DNA of 64,000 nucleotides from Pseudooceanicola nanhaiensis DSM 18065 (GTDB taxonomy: Bacteria; Pseudomonadota; Alphaproteobacteria; Rhodobacterales; Rhodobacteraceae), in the NCBI RefSeq assembly GCF_000688295.1, contig NZ_JHZF01000013.1, forward strand, positions 1,302,001 through 1,366,000, written 5' to 3'. Shown here piece by piece: positions 1 to 8,829 of this stretch. The stretch's first letter is position 1; every line of letters begins with the position of its first letter. The notes below the pieces were generated by a model, which searched no databases, had not been told where the DNA came from, and was given only the letters and a program-made list of their open reading frames with translations. The translations under genes were made by a program, and so were the position numbers.

Positions 1-406
1 GCAGGAGCTCAGCCGCTGGGTCCTCGAACAGGGCTTCTCCGCCTGGACCGTGCTGACGATGATCCTCGTGCTCTACCTGATCTTCGGCTGCCTGATGGAC
101 AGCCTCTCGATGATCCTGCTGACCATCCCGATCTTCTTCCCCATCGTCTCGACCCTCGATTTCGGGCTGGGGCCGGAGGAATTCGCGATCTGGTTCGGGA
201 TCATCGTGCTGATCGTGGTCGAGGTCGGGCTGATCACGCCGCCGGTCGGGATGAACCTGTTCGTCATCAACTCGATGGACCGCGAGACGCCGATCTCGCG
301 GACCTACGGGGCGGTCATGTATTTCGTCGGGTCGGACATCCTGCGGGTCATCCTGCTGGTGCTCTTCCCCGGCATAACGCTGGGACTGCTGCGCCTCTTC
401 CACTGA
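1..406 (+). CDS. TRAP transporter large permease (DctM type), 3' end only
   Basis: The reading frame is already open at base 2 and ends in TGA at 404-406, so only the last ~134 residues are present. The fragment is very hydrophobic, with about three membrane segments, and contains the stretch GLITPPVGMNLFVI, which is typical of the C-terminal part of the large (12-TM) subunit of tripartite ATP-independent periplasmic transporters. These import organic acids and similar substrates using a periplasmic binding protein and a small membrane subunit, which should lie just left of the window. The substrate cannot be told. The downstream SDR dehydrogenase and MarR regulator on the same strand suggest a small catabolic operon. 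An internal ATG at 50 is not the true start. Confidence 0.9.
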   Translation, partial: QELSRWVLEQGFSAWTVLTMILVLYLIFGCLMDSLSMILLTIPIFFPIVSTLDFGLGPEEFAIWFGIIVLIVVEVGLITPPVGMNLFVINSMDRETPISRTYGAVMYFVGSDILRVILLVLFPGITLGLLRLFH

Positions 407-452
407 CGGCGCGGCGCGAAGGCGCGGAGACACAAAGAGGAGGAGAGACATC

Positions 453-1223
453 ATGGATATCACGGATGGCATCGGGGCGATCGTCACCGGGGGCGGCAGC
501 GGACTCGGCGCTGCCACGGCGCGGCATCTCGCGTCGCTGGGTGCGAAGGTCGGCGTGCTCGACTTCAACGCCGAGGGCGCGCGCGAGGTGGCCGACGAGA
601 TCGGCGGGCTCGCGCTGCACGTGAACGTGGCGGACGAGGCGCAGGTCGAAACGGCCTTCGCCGAGTATATCGACTGGGCCGGTTCGGCCCCCCGGATCGT
701 CAATTCCTGCGCCGGCATCGGCACCGCGGCGCGGGTGGTGAACCGCGACGGCGACCTGTCGATCGACAAGTTCCGCCGCACGCTCGAGGTGAACCTCGTC
801 GGCACCTACATCGTCATGTCGAACGCGATCAAGGCGATGTCGTCGCTCGAACCGCTGGGCCGCGACGGCGAACGCGGGGTGGTCATCAACACCTCCTCCG
901 TGGCCTATCAGGACGGCCAGCTGGGCCAGGCGGCCTATGCCGCGTCGAAGGGCGGCGTCGCCTCGCTGTCGCTGCCCGTGGCGCGCGAGACGGCACGCTC
1001 GGGCATCCGGATCATGGCCATCGCCCCGGGCCTCTTCGCCACCGCCATGGCGGCGGGCCTGCCCGAGGACATCCAGAAGGGCATCGAGGCCAACATCCCC
1101 TTCCCGCCGCGCTTCGGCGATGCCGAGGATTACGCCCTGATGGTCGAACAGATCGTGCGCAACAAGATGCTGAACGGCTCGACCATCCGGCTTGACGGGG
1201 CGGTCCGCCTGCCGCCGCGCTGA
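453..1223 (+). CDS. SDR family NAD(P)-dependent oxidoreductase
   Basis: 256-residue short-chain dehydrogenase/reductase. Visible motifs are the N-terminal Rossmann glycine motif TGGGSGLG (about residues 12-19), a variant NNAG strand written SCAG, the catalytic Ser in NTSS, and the catalytic YAASK motif. The overall pattern (long VVNRDG/FRRTLEVNL region, C-terminal IPFPPRFG) resembles type-2 3-hydroxyacyl-CoA dehydrogenases (HSD17B10-like), so oxidation of a 3-hydroxyacyl-CoA or similar secondary alcohol is plausible but inferred. An AGGAGGAG ribosome-binding site precedes the ATG. It sits 46 bp after a TRAP permease gene and 4 bp before a MarR regulator, so it is probably co-transcribed with both. 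Confidence 0.9.
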   Translation: MDITDGIGAIVTGGGSGLGAATARHLASLGAKVGVLDFNAEGAREVADEIGGLALHVNVADEAQVETAFAEYIDWAGSAPRIVNSCAGIGTAARVVNRDGDLSIDKFRRTLEVNLVGTYIVMSNAIKAMSSLEPLGRDGERGVVINTSSVAYQDGQLGQAAYAASKGGVASLSLPVARETARSGIRIMAIAPGLFATAMAAGLPEDIQKGIEANIPFPPRFGDAEDYALMVEQIVRNKMLNGSTIRLDGAVRLPPR

Positions 1224-1227
1224 GGCG

Positions 1228-1698
1228 ATGGCGGAGCCCCCGGTGGACATGCCGGCCGCGCAGGCCGGGGAGCGCCTGCCGGACCACCGGCTCAGGCGGC
1301 TGACGGGCTATGCGCTGCGGCTGGCCTATCACCGCCTGAAGAACGAGGCCTCGCGGGTGCTGGAGGGGTTCGGTCTCAGGACCCGGACCTTCTCGGCGCT
1401 CGCGATCATCTGCGACACGCCGGGTCTGCGGCAGACGCAGCTGGCCGAGGTCCTGCACATGGAGCGGTCCAACACCGTCACTCTGGTCGACGCGCTGGAA
1501 CGCGGCGGGCTGATCCAGCGCCGGCAGGTGCCCGAGGACCGCCGCTCCTACGCGCTGCGCGCCACGGCCGAGGGACGCCGCGTCTGTGCCGCCGCCACCG
1601 CCGCGCTGGAGGCGCAGGAGGACGCGGCGCTCGCCGGGCTGAGCCCGGAGGAGCGCAGGCTGCTGCTGGGTCTTCTGGCGAAGGTGGACGGGGGCTAG
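1228..1698 (+). CDS. MarR family transcriptional regulator
   Basis: 156-residue winged-helix regulator when started at the ATG at 1228, 4 bp after the SDR stop; an ATG at 1249 is an alternative, and an in-frame start at 1192 would overlap the SDR gene. The MarR fold is seen as an N-terminal dimer helix, the recognition-helix region around MERSNTVTLVDALE, and the wing EDRRSYALRATAEG. MarR proteins usually repress neighbouring catabolic or efflux genes and are released by small aromatic or acidic ligands. By position it may control the TRAP/SDR genes ahead of it. The ligand is unknown. Confidence 0.88.
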   Translation: MAEPPVDMPAAQAGERLPDHRLRRLTGYALRLAYHRLKNEASRVLEGFGLRTRTFSALAIICDTPGLRQTQLAEVLHMERSNTVTLVDALERGGLIQRRQVPEDRRSYALRATAEGRRVCAAATAALEAQEDAALAGLSPEERRLLLGLLAKVDGG

Positions 1699-1707
1699 GG
1701 CCGCGCG

Positions 1708-1932
1708 TCAGGGATCGAGGCGGCGCGCCTCGTCCACCAGCATGATCGGGATGCCGTTGCGGATCGGGTAGGCGAGCCCCGCCGCCTCGCTCACCAGTTC
1801 GTTCGCGTCCTGGTCGTAGCTGAGCGTCGTGTGGCTTTCCGGGCAGATCAGCGCCTCGAGCATTCGGCGGTCGAAGGCCGGGGCAGAGGGCGCCGTGGTC
1901 TCGGGCACGGGTGGGACGTTGGCTTCGGTCAT
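1708..1932 (-). CDS. Trm112-like small protein lacking zinc cysteines
   Basis: 74-residue protein of the Trm112/YcaR family. The core is recognisable ([14 protein letters not shown], then a strand pair, then [19 protein letters not shown] at the C-terminus). In zinc-binding members the first motif is CPxC; here it reads CPES, so the usual zinc site is incomplete, as in many short bacterial members. Trm112 in eukaryotes activates methyltransferases; the bacterial role is not established. The ATG overlaps the TGA of the upstream LON-domain gene (ATGA), so the two are translationally coupled. Confidence 0.85.
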   Translation of the reverse strand: MTEANVPPVPETTAPSAPAFDRRMLEALICPESHTTLSYDQDANELVSEAAGLAYPIRNGIPIMLVDEARRLDP

Positions 1933-2570
1933 TGCATGATCTCCTTCCCGTTGCCGCCACGCAGCATGTATTCCAGCAGCGTAACGAGCGTCTCGCGGCG
2001 GGTCGAGAGCGATGGCGCCTCGAGCAGCGCCTGCTTGTCCTCGGGCTCGAAGCGCAGGAGCATCGAGAGCGAGTTGATCAGCAGCTCGTCCTCCGCCTCC
2101 TTCAGGGTGTCCCAGTCGGTGTCGAGCTGGCGCTCGTTGAAATAGCGCGACAGCAGGTCGAAGAAGCGCGCCCGGTCGAGCTCGGTGTCGCTGTCCACGG
2201 GGCCGAGGTCGCGCTCGAATCCCGCCCAGTCGACCTCGCACCGCCGGTAGGGGGTGAAGCCGTCAAGCTCGCGCTTCACGCGATACCGCGAGATGCCGGT
2301 CAGCGTGATCATGTAGCGCCCGTCCTCGGTTTCCGAGAACTGCGTCAGCCGTCCGGCACAGCCGATGGTGTTCAGCTTCGAGGTGCCGTCCGGCTGGTCG
2401 TAGGGCTGGATCATGCCGATCAGCCGATGCGACGTCTTGAGCGTGTCGTCCAGCATCGCCAGATAACGCGGTTCGAACAGGTGGAGCGGAAGTCGCGCCC
2501 GCGGGAGCAGAAGCGCCCCCGGAAGCGGGAAAACCGGGATCACGTCGGGCAGGTCGGCCGATTTCATCAT
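1929..2570 (-). CDS. LON peptidase substrate-binding domain protein
   Basis: 213 residues, a stand-alone LON substrate-binding (N-terminal PUA-like) domain without the AAA ATPase and protease domains of Lon. The N-terminal [20 protein letters not shown] and FEPRY signature is clear. Such proteins are common in alphaproteobacteria between a thioredoxin-TPR gene and a Trm112-like gene, exactly as here. Role unknown; substrate binding or regulation of proteolysis is a guess. The gene lies 26 bp downstream of the thioredoxin-TPR gene on the same strand, so an operon is likely. Confidence 0.9.
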   Translation of the reverse strand: MMKSADLPDVIPVFPLPGALLLPRARLPLHLFEPRYLAMLDDTLKTSHRLIGMIQPYDQPDGTSKLNTIGCAGRLTQFSETEDGRYMITLTGISRYRVKRELDGFTPYRRCEVDWAGFERDLGPVDSDTELDRARFFDLLSRYFNERQLDTDWDTLKEAEDELLINSLSMLLRFEPEDKQALLEAPSLSTRRETLVTLLEYMLRGGNGKEIMQ

Positions 2571-2596
2571 ACGTCGGAACTAGCCCGCCCGCCGGA

Positions 2597-3532
2597 TCAG
2601 GCAAATATCATGGAACTGAGTTTCCGGCGGCCGTGGAGCACCACCGGATCGTTCGGCTTCAGCGCATCGAAGATGGTGAAAAGCTGCGCCCGCGCGGCCC
2701 CGTCGTTCCAGTCGCGATCGCGCCGGAACAGCTCGAGCAGCTCGTCCACGGCCTCCTGCACCTGGCCGCTCGCATGGAGCGCCTTGGCCAGGTCGAACCG
2801 CGCCTGAAGGTCGTCGGGATCGGCCTCGACCTTAGCCGTCAGCTCGCCCACCGGACCGACGCCGGCCGCCTGCTTCTTGAGCTCGAGCTGGGCATGGGCG
2901 GCCTCGACCTCGGGCGATTTGGAGATCTGCACGGGCGCGCCGTTCAGGATCGCCTCGGCCTGCTCCAGATCGCCAAGCGCGATATGGGCGCGGACCAGCC
3001 CGCCATAGGCCGCCGCGTGTTCCGGATCCTCCTGCAGGATCGCGGCGAAGGTCTGGGCGGCATCCTCGGCCGCGCCCTCGGCCAGCATCTCCTCGGCCGC
3101 GGCAACCGCGTCGTCGAGCCCGTTCGAGGCATCCCCGCCCGCGGCCTCGATGGCGCGCTTGATGAAGGCGTCGAGCTCGGATTGCGGCACGGCGCCCTGG
3201 AACAGGTCGACCGGGCGGCCCTTCACGAAGGCCACCACCGTCGGGATCGACTGGAGCGGCAGGCCCTGCTGGGCCAGCGCCTGCGCCAGCCGCTGGTTCT
3301 GGTCGACGTCGATCTTGGCAAGGGTCACGGCGCCCTTGGCCTTGGTCACCGCCTGCTCCAGCATGGGGGTGAGCGTCCTGCAGGGGCCGCACCAGGTGGC
3401 CCAGAAGTCGACGATGACGGGGGCCTGCATCGAGGCCTCCACCACGTCCTGCATGAAGTTCGCTTCGGTGACGTCCTTGATCAGGTCGCCTGCGGGCTGT
3501 TCGGGCTGCGTCTGTCCGCCGAGTTCGATCAT
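2597..3532 (-). CDS. Thioredoxin-TPR protein (CnoX/YbbN type)
   Basis: 311 residues from the ATG at 3532. An N-terminal thioredoxin domain has the redox motif WCGPC at residues 47-51, followed by tetratricopeptide-like helical repeats from about residue 140 to the end. This is the architecture of YbbN/CnoX, a chaperone-holdase that guards against chlorine and heat stress and co-operates with GroEL. Family members differ in whether both active-site cysteines are present; here both are, so disulfide-reductase activity is possible. The open frame runs further upstream, but that part is arginine/proline-rich and does not look like protein. Confidence 0.92.
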   Translation of the reverse strand: MIELGGQTQPEQPAGDLIKDVTEANFMQDVVEASMQAPVIVDFWATWCGPCRTLTPMLEQAVTKAKGAVTLAKIDVDQNQRLAQALAQQGLPLQSIPTVVAFVKGRPVDLFQGAVPQSELDAFIKRAIEAAGGDASNGLDDAVAAAEEMLAEGAAEDAAQTFAAILQEDPEHAAAYGGLVRAHIALGDLEQAEAILNGAPVQISKSPEVEAAHAQLELKKQAAGVGPVGELTAKVEADPDDLQARFDLAKALHASGQVQEAVDELLELFRRDRDWNDGAARAQLFTIFDALKPNDPVVLHGRRKLSSMIFA

Positions 3533-3640
3533 CGCTGCCAATCCTTGGGGTCTGGGTGTCTGCGTTCGGGTTCTATATGGACCGCGGGGGCCCGTGTGCC
3601 AAGGGGCGCATGGGGTCCGAGAGCCGGGAGAGGGGCGTGA

Positions 3641-3660
3641 CGCCGGGCTGAAGCCCGGCG
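3641..3660 (-). repeat. 3'-end tetraloop hairpin after xthA
   Basis: Perfect 8-bp stem CGCCGGGC / GCCCGGCG with a 4-nt loop, beginning 5 nt after the xthA stop codon. There is no T tract. It belongs to a set of four similar hairpins in this window (also 31491, 41442, 50174), all lying 5-7 nt after a stop codon. Confidence 0.7.
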
Positions 3661-3665
3661 CCCGG

Positions 3666-4454
3666 TCAGAGATCGAAGGTCGCGAAGACCGGCACATGGT
3701 CCGAGGGCTGCTCCCATCCCCGCACGCTGCGCAGGATCTGCGAGGAATGTGCCGCGTTCGAGATGTCGGGCGTGGCCCAGATGTGGTCGAGCCTGCGGCC
3801 CTTGTCGGCGGCGTCCCAGTCCGGCGAGCGGTAGGACCACCAGGAATAGAGGTTGCCCTCCGGCAGGTCCTGCCGCGTGATGTCGACCCATTTGCCCGCA
3901 TCCTGCGCCTGGGCCAGGTGCTCGACCTCGACCGGGGTGTGGCTGACCACCTTGAGAAGCTGCTTGTGGTTCCAGACGTCGTCCTCGCGCGGGGCGATGT
4001 TCAGATCGCCCACCAGGATCGACCGCTCGGGGCGCTCGGCGTGGAACCAGTCGCGCATCCCGGTCAGGTAATCGAGCTTCTGGCCGAACTTCACGTTCAC
4101 CTCGCGGTCCGGCTTGTCGCCGCCCGCGGGCACGTAGAAATTGTGGATCACGGTGCCGTCCTCGAGCCGGCCCGCGACATGCCGGGCGTGGCCAAGCGCC
4201 GCGAAATCCTGGTCGCCCGCGTCCTCGATCGGCAGTTTCGACAGGATCGCCACGCCGTTGTAGCCCTTCTGACCGCGCGCCAGCATGTAGCGATAGCCGA
4301 GCGCCTCGAAGACCGGGAACGGGATCTTCTCGACCGGGCTCTTGCATTCCTGCAGGCAGAGGATGTCGGGCGTGTGGTCGGTCAGCAGCCGCGAGACCAG
4401 CGCCTCGCGCAGGCGGACGGAGTTGATGTTCCAGGTGGCGAGGGTGAAGGGCAT
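3666..4454 (-). CDS. xthA: Exodeoxyribonuclease III
   Basis: 262 residues, about the length of E. coli ExoIII. Endonuclease/exonuclease/phosphatase fold with the family landmarks: TWNINSVR at the N-terminus, the metal-binding Glu in LCLQECK, YNGVAILS, GDLNIAP (catalytic Asp/Asn), RLDHIW, and SDHVPV (catalytic His) at the C-terminus. It acts as an AP endonuclease and 3'-5' exonuclease in base excision repair. It is followed on the same strand by the thioredoxin-TPR gene, with a hairpin between them. Confidence 0.95.
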   Translation of the reverse strand: MPFTLATWNINSVRLREALVSRLLTDHTPDILCLQECKSPVEKIPFPVFEALGYRYMLARGQKGYNGVAILSKLPIEDAGDQDFAALGHARHVAGRLEDGTVIHNFYVPAGGDKPDREVNVKFGQKLDYLTGMRDWFHAERPERSILVGDLNIAPREDDVWNHKQLLKVVSHTPVEVEHLAQAQDAGKWVDITRQDLPEGNLYSWWSYRSPDWDAADKGRRLDHIWATPDISNAAHSSQILRSVRGWEQPSDHVPVFATFDL

Positions 4455-4688
4455 GGGCGGGCTCCGGTCGATGACGTCAGGGGGCAGGGGTCCAACCTGC
4501 GCGGTCCGGAGTCAACCCCGGGCCGCCCCCCGCCGGCGCGCCTGCCGCAGGTCGGGGGGACCATGGGCGCGCGGCGCCAACCAGATGTGGCGTGCGCGCG
4601 TCAAGATCGCCCCAAATGAAGGTGTGCGCTTGCCGGACCGGCACCCGCCCGGCAGTGTCTGCGCGAGACTCACAACCGGAGCGGACCC

Positions 4689-5423
4689 TTGATCGTCGCG
4701 GAATCCATCGGCTTCGCCGCCACGCATACCATCTCGAGCATCCTGGCCGAGCTTCCGGGCTTCCGGGTGACCCACGGGTCCCAGAACTTCGAGACGGCGG
4801 GCGCCATCGGCACGCCGGCCCAGACGCCCGAGGATTTCGCGGCCAGCATGGTGGCGGCCGGAGACCGCGGCGAGCGCCCCGTCGCCCTGCACACGCTGTT
4901 CGATCCGCGCCGGATGCAGCCGGTCTGCGCCGGGCAGGGGATCCGCTACGCGCTGCTGCTGCGCGATCCGCAGGCGCAGGTGGAGAGCTGTTACGCCTGG
5001 GCCGCGAAGAAGACGCTCGACGGGGACGAGAGCACCTTCGTCTCGGCGATGAAATCCGCGCTGCCGGTGCTGCCGGGGCTGGGCATCCGGGCGACGCTGC
5101 CGAACCTGCTCTACGCCTATGCGCTGAACCACGTCTGCCAGTTCAATGTCGTGGGCCTCGACACCGGCGCGCCGGTGCTGAAGATGGAGGAGCTTCTGTC
5201 CGACGAGGCGCTCTTCCGCGATGCCTTCGATGTCGGGGCCGAGGCCGAGATCCCTCATTTTTCGGGCGAGGCGCGGCATCTGGCCTCGCACCGCGCGCGG
5301 GAGGGGCTGGAAGCGCTCGCCGCGCCCGAGCGCGCGACGATCCGCGCGCTCTTCCCCGTGCGGGCCGGCGCCACCGTGACGACACTGGCCGAGCTGGGGA
5401 CCCGGCTGGGCTACGCGGCCTGA
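4689..5423 (+). CDS. Sulfotransferase-like protein of unknown substrate
   Basis: 244 residues. No firm family assignment. The stretch YALLLRDPQAQVESCYAW resembles the 3'-phosphate-binding segment of PAPS sulfotransferases (RDPxxxxxSxY), and the N-terminal IVAESIGFAATHTISSIL could be a degenerate 5'-phosphosulfate loop, but the classical P-loop lysine is not evident. The best start is TTG at 4689, preceded by CGGAG; no ATG or GTG lies at a sensible place. The 3' end overlaps the convergent hydrolase gene by 13 bp. Alternative: an unrelated orphan of the Rhodobacteraceae. Confidence 0.7.
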   Translation: MIVAESIGFAATHTISSILAELPGFRVTHGSQNFETAGAIGTPAQTPEDFAASMVAAGDRGERPVALHTLFDPRRMQPVCAGQGIRYALLLRDPQAQVESCYAWAAKKTLDGDESTFVSAMKSALPVLPGLGIRATLPNLLYAYALNHVCQFNVVGLDTGAPVLKMEELLSDEALFRDAFDVGAEAEIPHFSGEARHLASHRAREGLEALAAPERATIRALFPVRAGATVTTLAELGTRLGYAA

Positions 5424-6271
5424 GCCGCCCGGACCGTCTCCAGCACGGGCCGCAGGTAGCCCAGGAAGACCTCCGGGTTCTCGGACATCGGGAAATGGCC
5501 CATGTCGGGCATGATCGTCACCTCGATGCCGAGCGCCTCGGCGAGGGCGCGGCTGTCCTCGGGGCGGCAGGAGAAATCGTATTCCCCGGTCAGCAGGTGC
5601 AGCGGGCAGGCCGCCACGTCGATCTTCGCCAGCTCGTCGCGGATGTCGCCCTCGGCCCCGCGGTAGAAGTGCAGGTCGCCCCTGAAGATGCCGGGCCCGC
5701 CCTGCATGTAGTGCCAGCGCGTCTCGTCCACGTGTTCGGACGGAGAGGTCGGGGCCATCAGCGAATGCGCGAAGGCGCCGCACATCCGCCCGCCGTGCAC
5801 ATCCGCCCGGTCGAGCCAGCCGGTGTCGTAATAGGGGTCGACATGGGCCGAGCTCTGCAGGCCGATGAGCGCCCGGAACGCCTGCGGATGATGCCGCGCG
5901 AGGTGCAGCACGATGCGTCCGCCGATCGAGCAGCCCATGGCCACCGGGCGGTCAAGCTCGAACGCCTCGCAGAACGCCATGATCTGGGCGACGTAATGCG
6001 CGGCGGTCAGGCTGTAGTCGTCGTCGACGGTGCCGGGGGCCGGGGACGATTTCCCGTGCCGGGGCATGTCGAAGACCATGACGCGGAAGTGACGAGTGAT
6101 GTTCGGATCGTTCAGCACCGCGCGGTACTGGCGCCCGTCCGAGCCCGCGGTGTGCAGGCAGACGAGCGGGATGCCCTCTCCGGCCTCTTCCCAGTAGATG
6201 CGATGCCTGACCCCCTCGATCGCGATATGGGCGTAGCGGCCGAGGATCGGTTCGATGTCGAGGGCCATCAT
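5411..6271 (-). CDS. Alpha/beta hydrolase
   Basis: 286 residues with a full catalytic triad: nucleophile Ser in GCSIG, acid Asp in GEYDFSC, and His in DMGHFPM, plus an oxyanion-hole HTAG segment after the second strand. The DMPRHGKS turn is typical of the fold. It probably hydrolyses an ester, lactone or C-C bond of a small carboxylate; the substrate is unknown. Start: two tandem ATGs; the first (6271) overlaps the TGA of the upstream gene, the second (6268) has better spacing from a GGAGGT site. Translationally coupled to the SCP2-like gene. Confidence 0.9.
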   Translation of the reverse strand: MMALDIEPILGRYAHIAIEGVRHRIYWEEAGEGIPLVCLHTAGSDGRQYRAVLNDPNITRHFRVMVFDMPRHGKSSPAPGTVDDDYSLTAAHYVAQIMAFCEAFELDRPVAMGCSIGGRIVLHLARHHPQAFRALIGLQSSAHVDPYYDTGWLDRADVHGGRMCGAFAHSLMAPTSPSEHVDETRWHYMQGGPGIFRGDLHFYRGAEGDIRDELAKIDVAACPLHLLTGEYDFSCRPEDSRALAEALGIEVTIMPDMGHFPMSENPEVFLGYLRPVLETVRAAQAA

Positions 6272-6630
6272 GCCACCTCCGGTCTGAGCGAGGCGAGAAG
6301 CCGCTTGATGTACATGAGGTGCTGCATCATCGGCAGCAGGTTGCCCTCCCACGCCATCCGGCCGTTGCGGAGCAGCGCGTAGATGTCGTGGTAGCCGGGG
6401 CGGGGCACGGCGGCGAGGAACGCCTCCCAGTCGCCCGGGGCGGCGGAGAGGCGGGTGTCCCACGACGGCGTGACATGCGGGCCCCGGCGGGCCTCGGTCA
6501 CGGAGCCGTCGCGGATGATGAGCAGCGTGTCCTCCTCGCCCGCGCGCAGCATGAGCCGCATGTCGAGCCCCCGGGCCTGCGCCGCCAGCGGCGTGCCCGG
6601 CCCGGCGGTCCGCGTCAGTTCGTCGAACAT
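6268..6630 (-). CDS. SCP2-like small protein paired with the hydrolase
   Basis: 120 residues from the ATG at 6630, which is preceded by GGGAGG. The pattern (a short strand LLIIRDGSVTEARRG, then a region around AFLAAVPRPGYHDIYALLRNGRMAWEGN and a final helix) resembles SCP2/sterol-carrier-like domains, which bind hydrophobic ligands; this is a weak, by-eye match. It overlaps the alpha/beta hydrolase start, so the two probably act together, perhaps with the small protein presenting a lipophilic substrate. The amidase gene diverges on the other side with a 148-bp gap that must hold both promoters. Confidence 0.7.
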   Translation of the reverse strand: MFDELTRTAGPGTPLAAQARGLDMRLMLRAGEEDTLLIIRDGSVTEARRGPHVTPSWDTRLSAAPGDWEAFLAAVPRPGYHDIYALLRNGRMAWEGNLLPMMQHLMYIKRLLASLRPEVA

Positions 6631-6778
6631 GATCCCTCCCGTGTCTCCTCGGGTCAGCCTAGCAGGGTGCCGTGAGGGCGCGAGGAAAATCTGGCGGCGA
6701 AATCGGGGTCCCGGGGCTTCGCAGGGGCCGGCGCATCGGGTAGTCTGCGCGGCAAAACGCGCCGGAACTGGCAGGGGC

Positions 6779-7981
6779 ATGGGCAGGCACATCTTTCACA
6801 TTCTTGGCGCGCTGGCGCTGGTTCTGACGCAGGCGGGCACGGTCCCGGCGCAGGATTTCACCGGGCTGGCAAGGGTCGACCCGGCCGAAAGCGGCCTGCG
6901 CGAGACCGCCGGGGGGCTGACCGTCGAGCTGGCGCTGAGCCAGGGGGTGCCGTGGCGGGTCTTCACGCTCGACGCCCCGCCGCGGGCCGTCTTCGACTTC
7001 CGCGAGGTGGACTGGTCGGGGCTGGCCGGCGGGGCCTTCGGCGACGGTGTGCGCTTCGGCGGTTATCGTCCCGGCTGGTCGCGGCTGGTCGTCGACCTGC
7101 ACGGGCCGCTGGCGCTCGACCGGGCCGGGCTTCAGGTGGATGCCGAGACCGGCCGCGCCCGGCTCGTCGCCCGCTTCGCCGAGGTCGGGGCCGAGCGCTT
7201 CGCCGCCCTCTCCGGCGCGCCGGAGGATGCCGGCCCCTGGGACGAGGCGACCGCCGAAGCCGTGCCGGCGCCCGATGCTCCGATGGTCGTGGTGATCGAC
7301 GCGGGCCACGGCGGGATCGACCCGGGCGCGGAACGCGAGGGCCTTGTCGAGAAGGACCTGATGCTGACCTTCGCGCGCGAGCTTTCGGACGTGCTGATCC
7401 GGGCGGGCAACGTGGACGTGGTGCTGACCCGGCCCGACGACAGCTTCGTCTCGCTCGAGCGCCGGGTGGAGCTGGCGCATGAGGTCGGCGCGGATGTCTT
7501 CCTGTCGCTCCATGCCGACGCGCTGTCCGAGGGCGGCGCGCGCGGCGCGGTGGTCTACACCCTGTCCCAGACGGCCTCGGACGAGGCGTCGGAGAAACTG
7601 GCCGAGCGGCACGACCGCGACGACCTGCTCTCGGGCGTCGATCTCACCGGCAAGGACGACGTGGTGGCGGGTGTGCTGATGGACCTCGCCCGGACCGAGA
7701 CGCGACCGCGCACGCACCGGCTGGCCGATGCGCTGGTGGCGGCCTTCCGGGCTTCGGGCGCGCCGGTCAATTCGCATGTCCGGCGCTCCGCGGGCTTCTC
7801 GGTGCTGAAGGCCCCCGACATCCCCTCGGTCCTGATCGAGGTGGGGTTCCTGTCGGACAAGCGGGACCGCACCAACATCGCCGACCGGGCCTTCCGGGCC
7901 AGGGTCGCCGCGGCGATCCGCGACGCGCTGGCCGCCTGGGCGCTGGAGGACGAGGCGCTGGCGCCGCTTCTCAGGCAGTGA
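6779..7981 (+). CDS. N-acetylmuramoyl-L-alanine amidase (AMIN + Amidase_3)
   Basis: 400 residues from the ATG at 6779. An N-terminal signal peptide (hydrophobic core around residues 5-20, cleavage near PAQD) is followed by an AMIN-type beta domain and a C-terminal Amidase_3 domain from about residue 175. Zinc and catalytic motifs are visible: IDAGHGGIDPGA, EKDL, SLHADA and LIEVGFLS. It cleaves the bond between N-acetylmuramic acid and the peptide stem, usually at the division septum (AmiC class). AmiC-type enzymes are normally activated by an EnvC/NlpD LytM factor; FtsEX, which controls EnvC in E. coli, is encoded at 24-26 kb. An in-frame start far upstream is unlikely because it lacks a signal peptide. 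Confidence 0.93.
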   Translation: MGRHIFHILGALALVLTQAGTVPAQDFTGLARVDPAESGLRETAGGLTVELALSQGVPWRVFTLDAPPRAVFDFREVDWSGLAGGAFGDGVRFGGYRPGWSRLVVDLHGPLALDRAGLQVDAETGRARLVARFAEVGAERFAALSGAPEDAGPWDEATAEAVPAPDAPMVVVIDAGHGGIDPGAEREGLVEKDLMLTFARELSDVLIRAGNVDVVLTRPDDSFVSLERRVELAHEVGADVFLSLHADALSEGGARGAVVYTLSQTASDEASEKLAERHDRDDLLSGVDLTGKDDVVAGVLMDLARTETRPRTHRLADALVAAFRASGAPVNSHVRRSAGFSVLKAPDIPSVLIEVGFLSDKRDRTNIADRAFRARVAAAIRDALAAWALEDEALAPLLRQ

Positions 7982-8049
7982 GGACCCGCGAAAACGGTTG
8001 ATCGGAGGGCGGAAACCCGGTTCTTTGCGCGGACCCAGGAGGAAGGCCG

Positions 8050-8829
8050 ATGCCAGACACACCGTTTCCCGGTCTCCCGCCGATCCGGCGGGTGAGCTAC
8101 GCCATGCTCGGCACCGCGCTCCGCCGCGCGCTGGCCGACATGGGCCGTGCGCCGCTCTACGGGTTCCTCTTCAGCCTGCCCTACGTCCTGATCGGCTGGA
8201 TCCTCATGTGGGTGACGCTGCACACCGGGCAGAGCTACTGGCTGATCTTCGCCGCGGTGTCCTTCCCGCTGATCGGCCCCTTCGCGGCCGTGGGGCTCTA
8301 CGAGGTCTCGCGCCGGCTCGAGAAGGGGCGGCCGCTGGCCCTGGGCGCCGTGCTCTCGGTCGTGACGCGGCAGGGCGGGCGGCAGCTGCCCTCGCTCTGC
8401 GCGATCATCGTCTTCCTGTTCCTGGTCTGGTTCTTCATCGGCCACATGATCTTCGCCCTGTTCATGGGGCTCTCGGTGATGACCAACGTCTCCTCGTCCT
8501 ACGAGGTCTTCCTGACGCCGAACGGCCTGACGATGCTGGCGGTCGGCACCGTCGTCGGCGCCGGCTTCGCGCTGCTGCTCTACATGATCACGGTGATCGC
8601 GCTGCCGCTGCTGCTCGACCGCGAGGTCGATTTCGTGACTGCGATGATCGTGTCCTTCACCACGGTCACGGTGAACCCCGGGCCGATGCTGGCCTGGGGC
8701 GCGCTGGTCGCGGCTCTGACCTTCGCGGCGATGATCCCATGGTTTCTGGGCCTGTTCCTGACCCTGCCGCTCCTGGGCCACGCGACCTGGCATCTCTATG
8801 ACCAGATCGCGGGGAAGGGGCCTCAGTAG
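8050..8829 (+). CDS. DUF2189 integral membrane protein
   Basis: 259 residues with about six transmembrane segments, the first near residues 38-58. Sequence and length match the DUF2189 family, widespread in alphaproteobacteria and of unknown function. AGGAGGAAGG precedes the ATG. Its TAG stop overlaps the 3' end of the convergent tamB gene by 7 bp. Confidence 0.88.
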   Translation: MPDTPFPGLPPIRRVSYAMLGTALRRALADMGRAPLYGFLFSLPYVLIGWILMWVTLHTGQSYWLIFAAVSFPLIGPFAAVGLYEVSRRLEKGRPLALGAVLSVVTRQGGRQLPSLCAIIVFLFLVWFFIGHMIFALFMGLSVMTNVSSSYEVFLTPNGLTMLAVGTVVGAGFALLLYMITVIALPLLLDREVDFVTAMIVSFTTVTVNPGPMLAWGALVAALTFAAMIPWFLGLFLTLPLLGHATWHLYDQIAGKGPQ

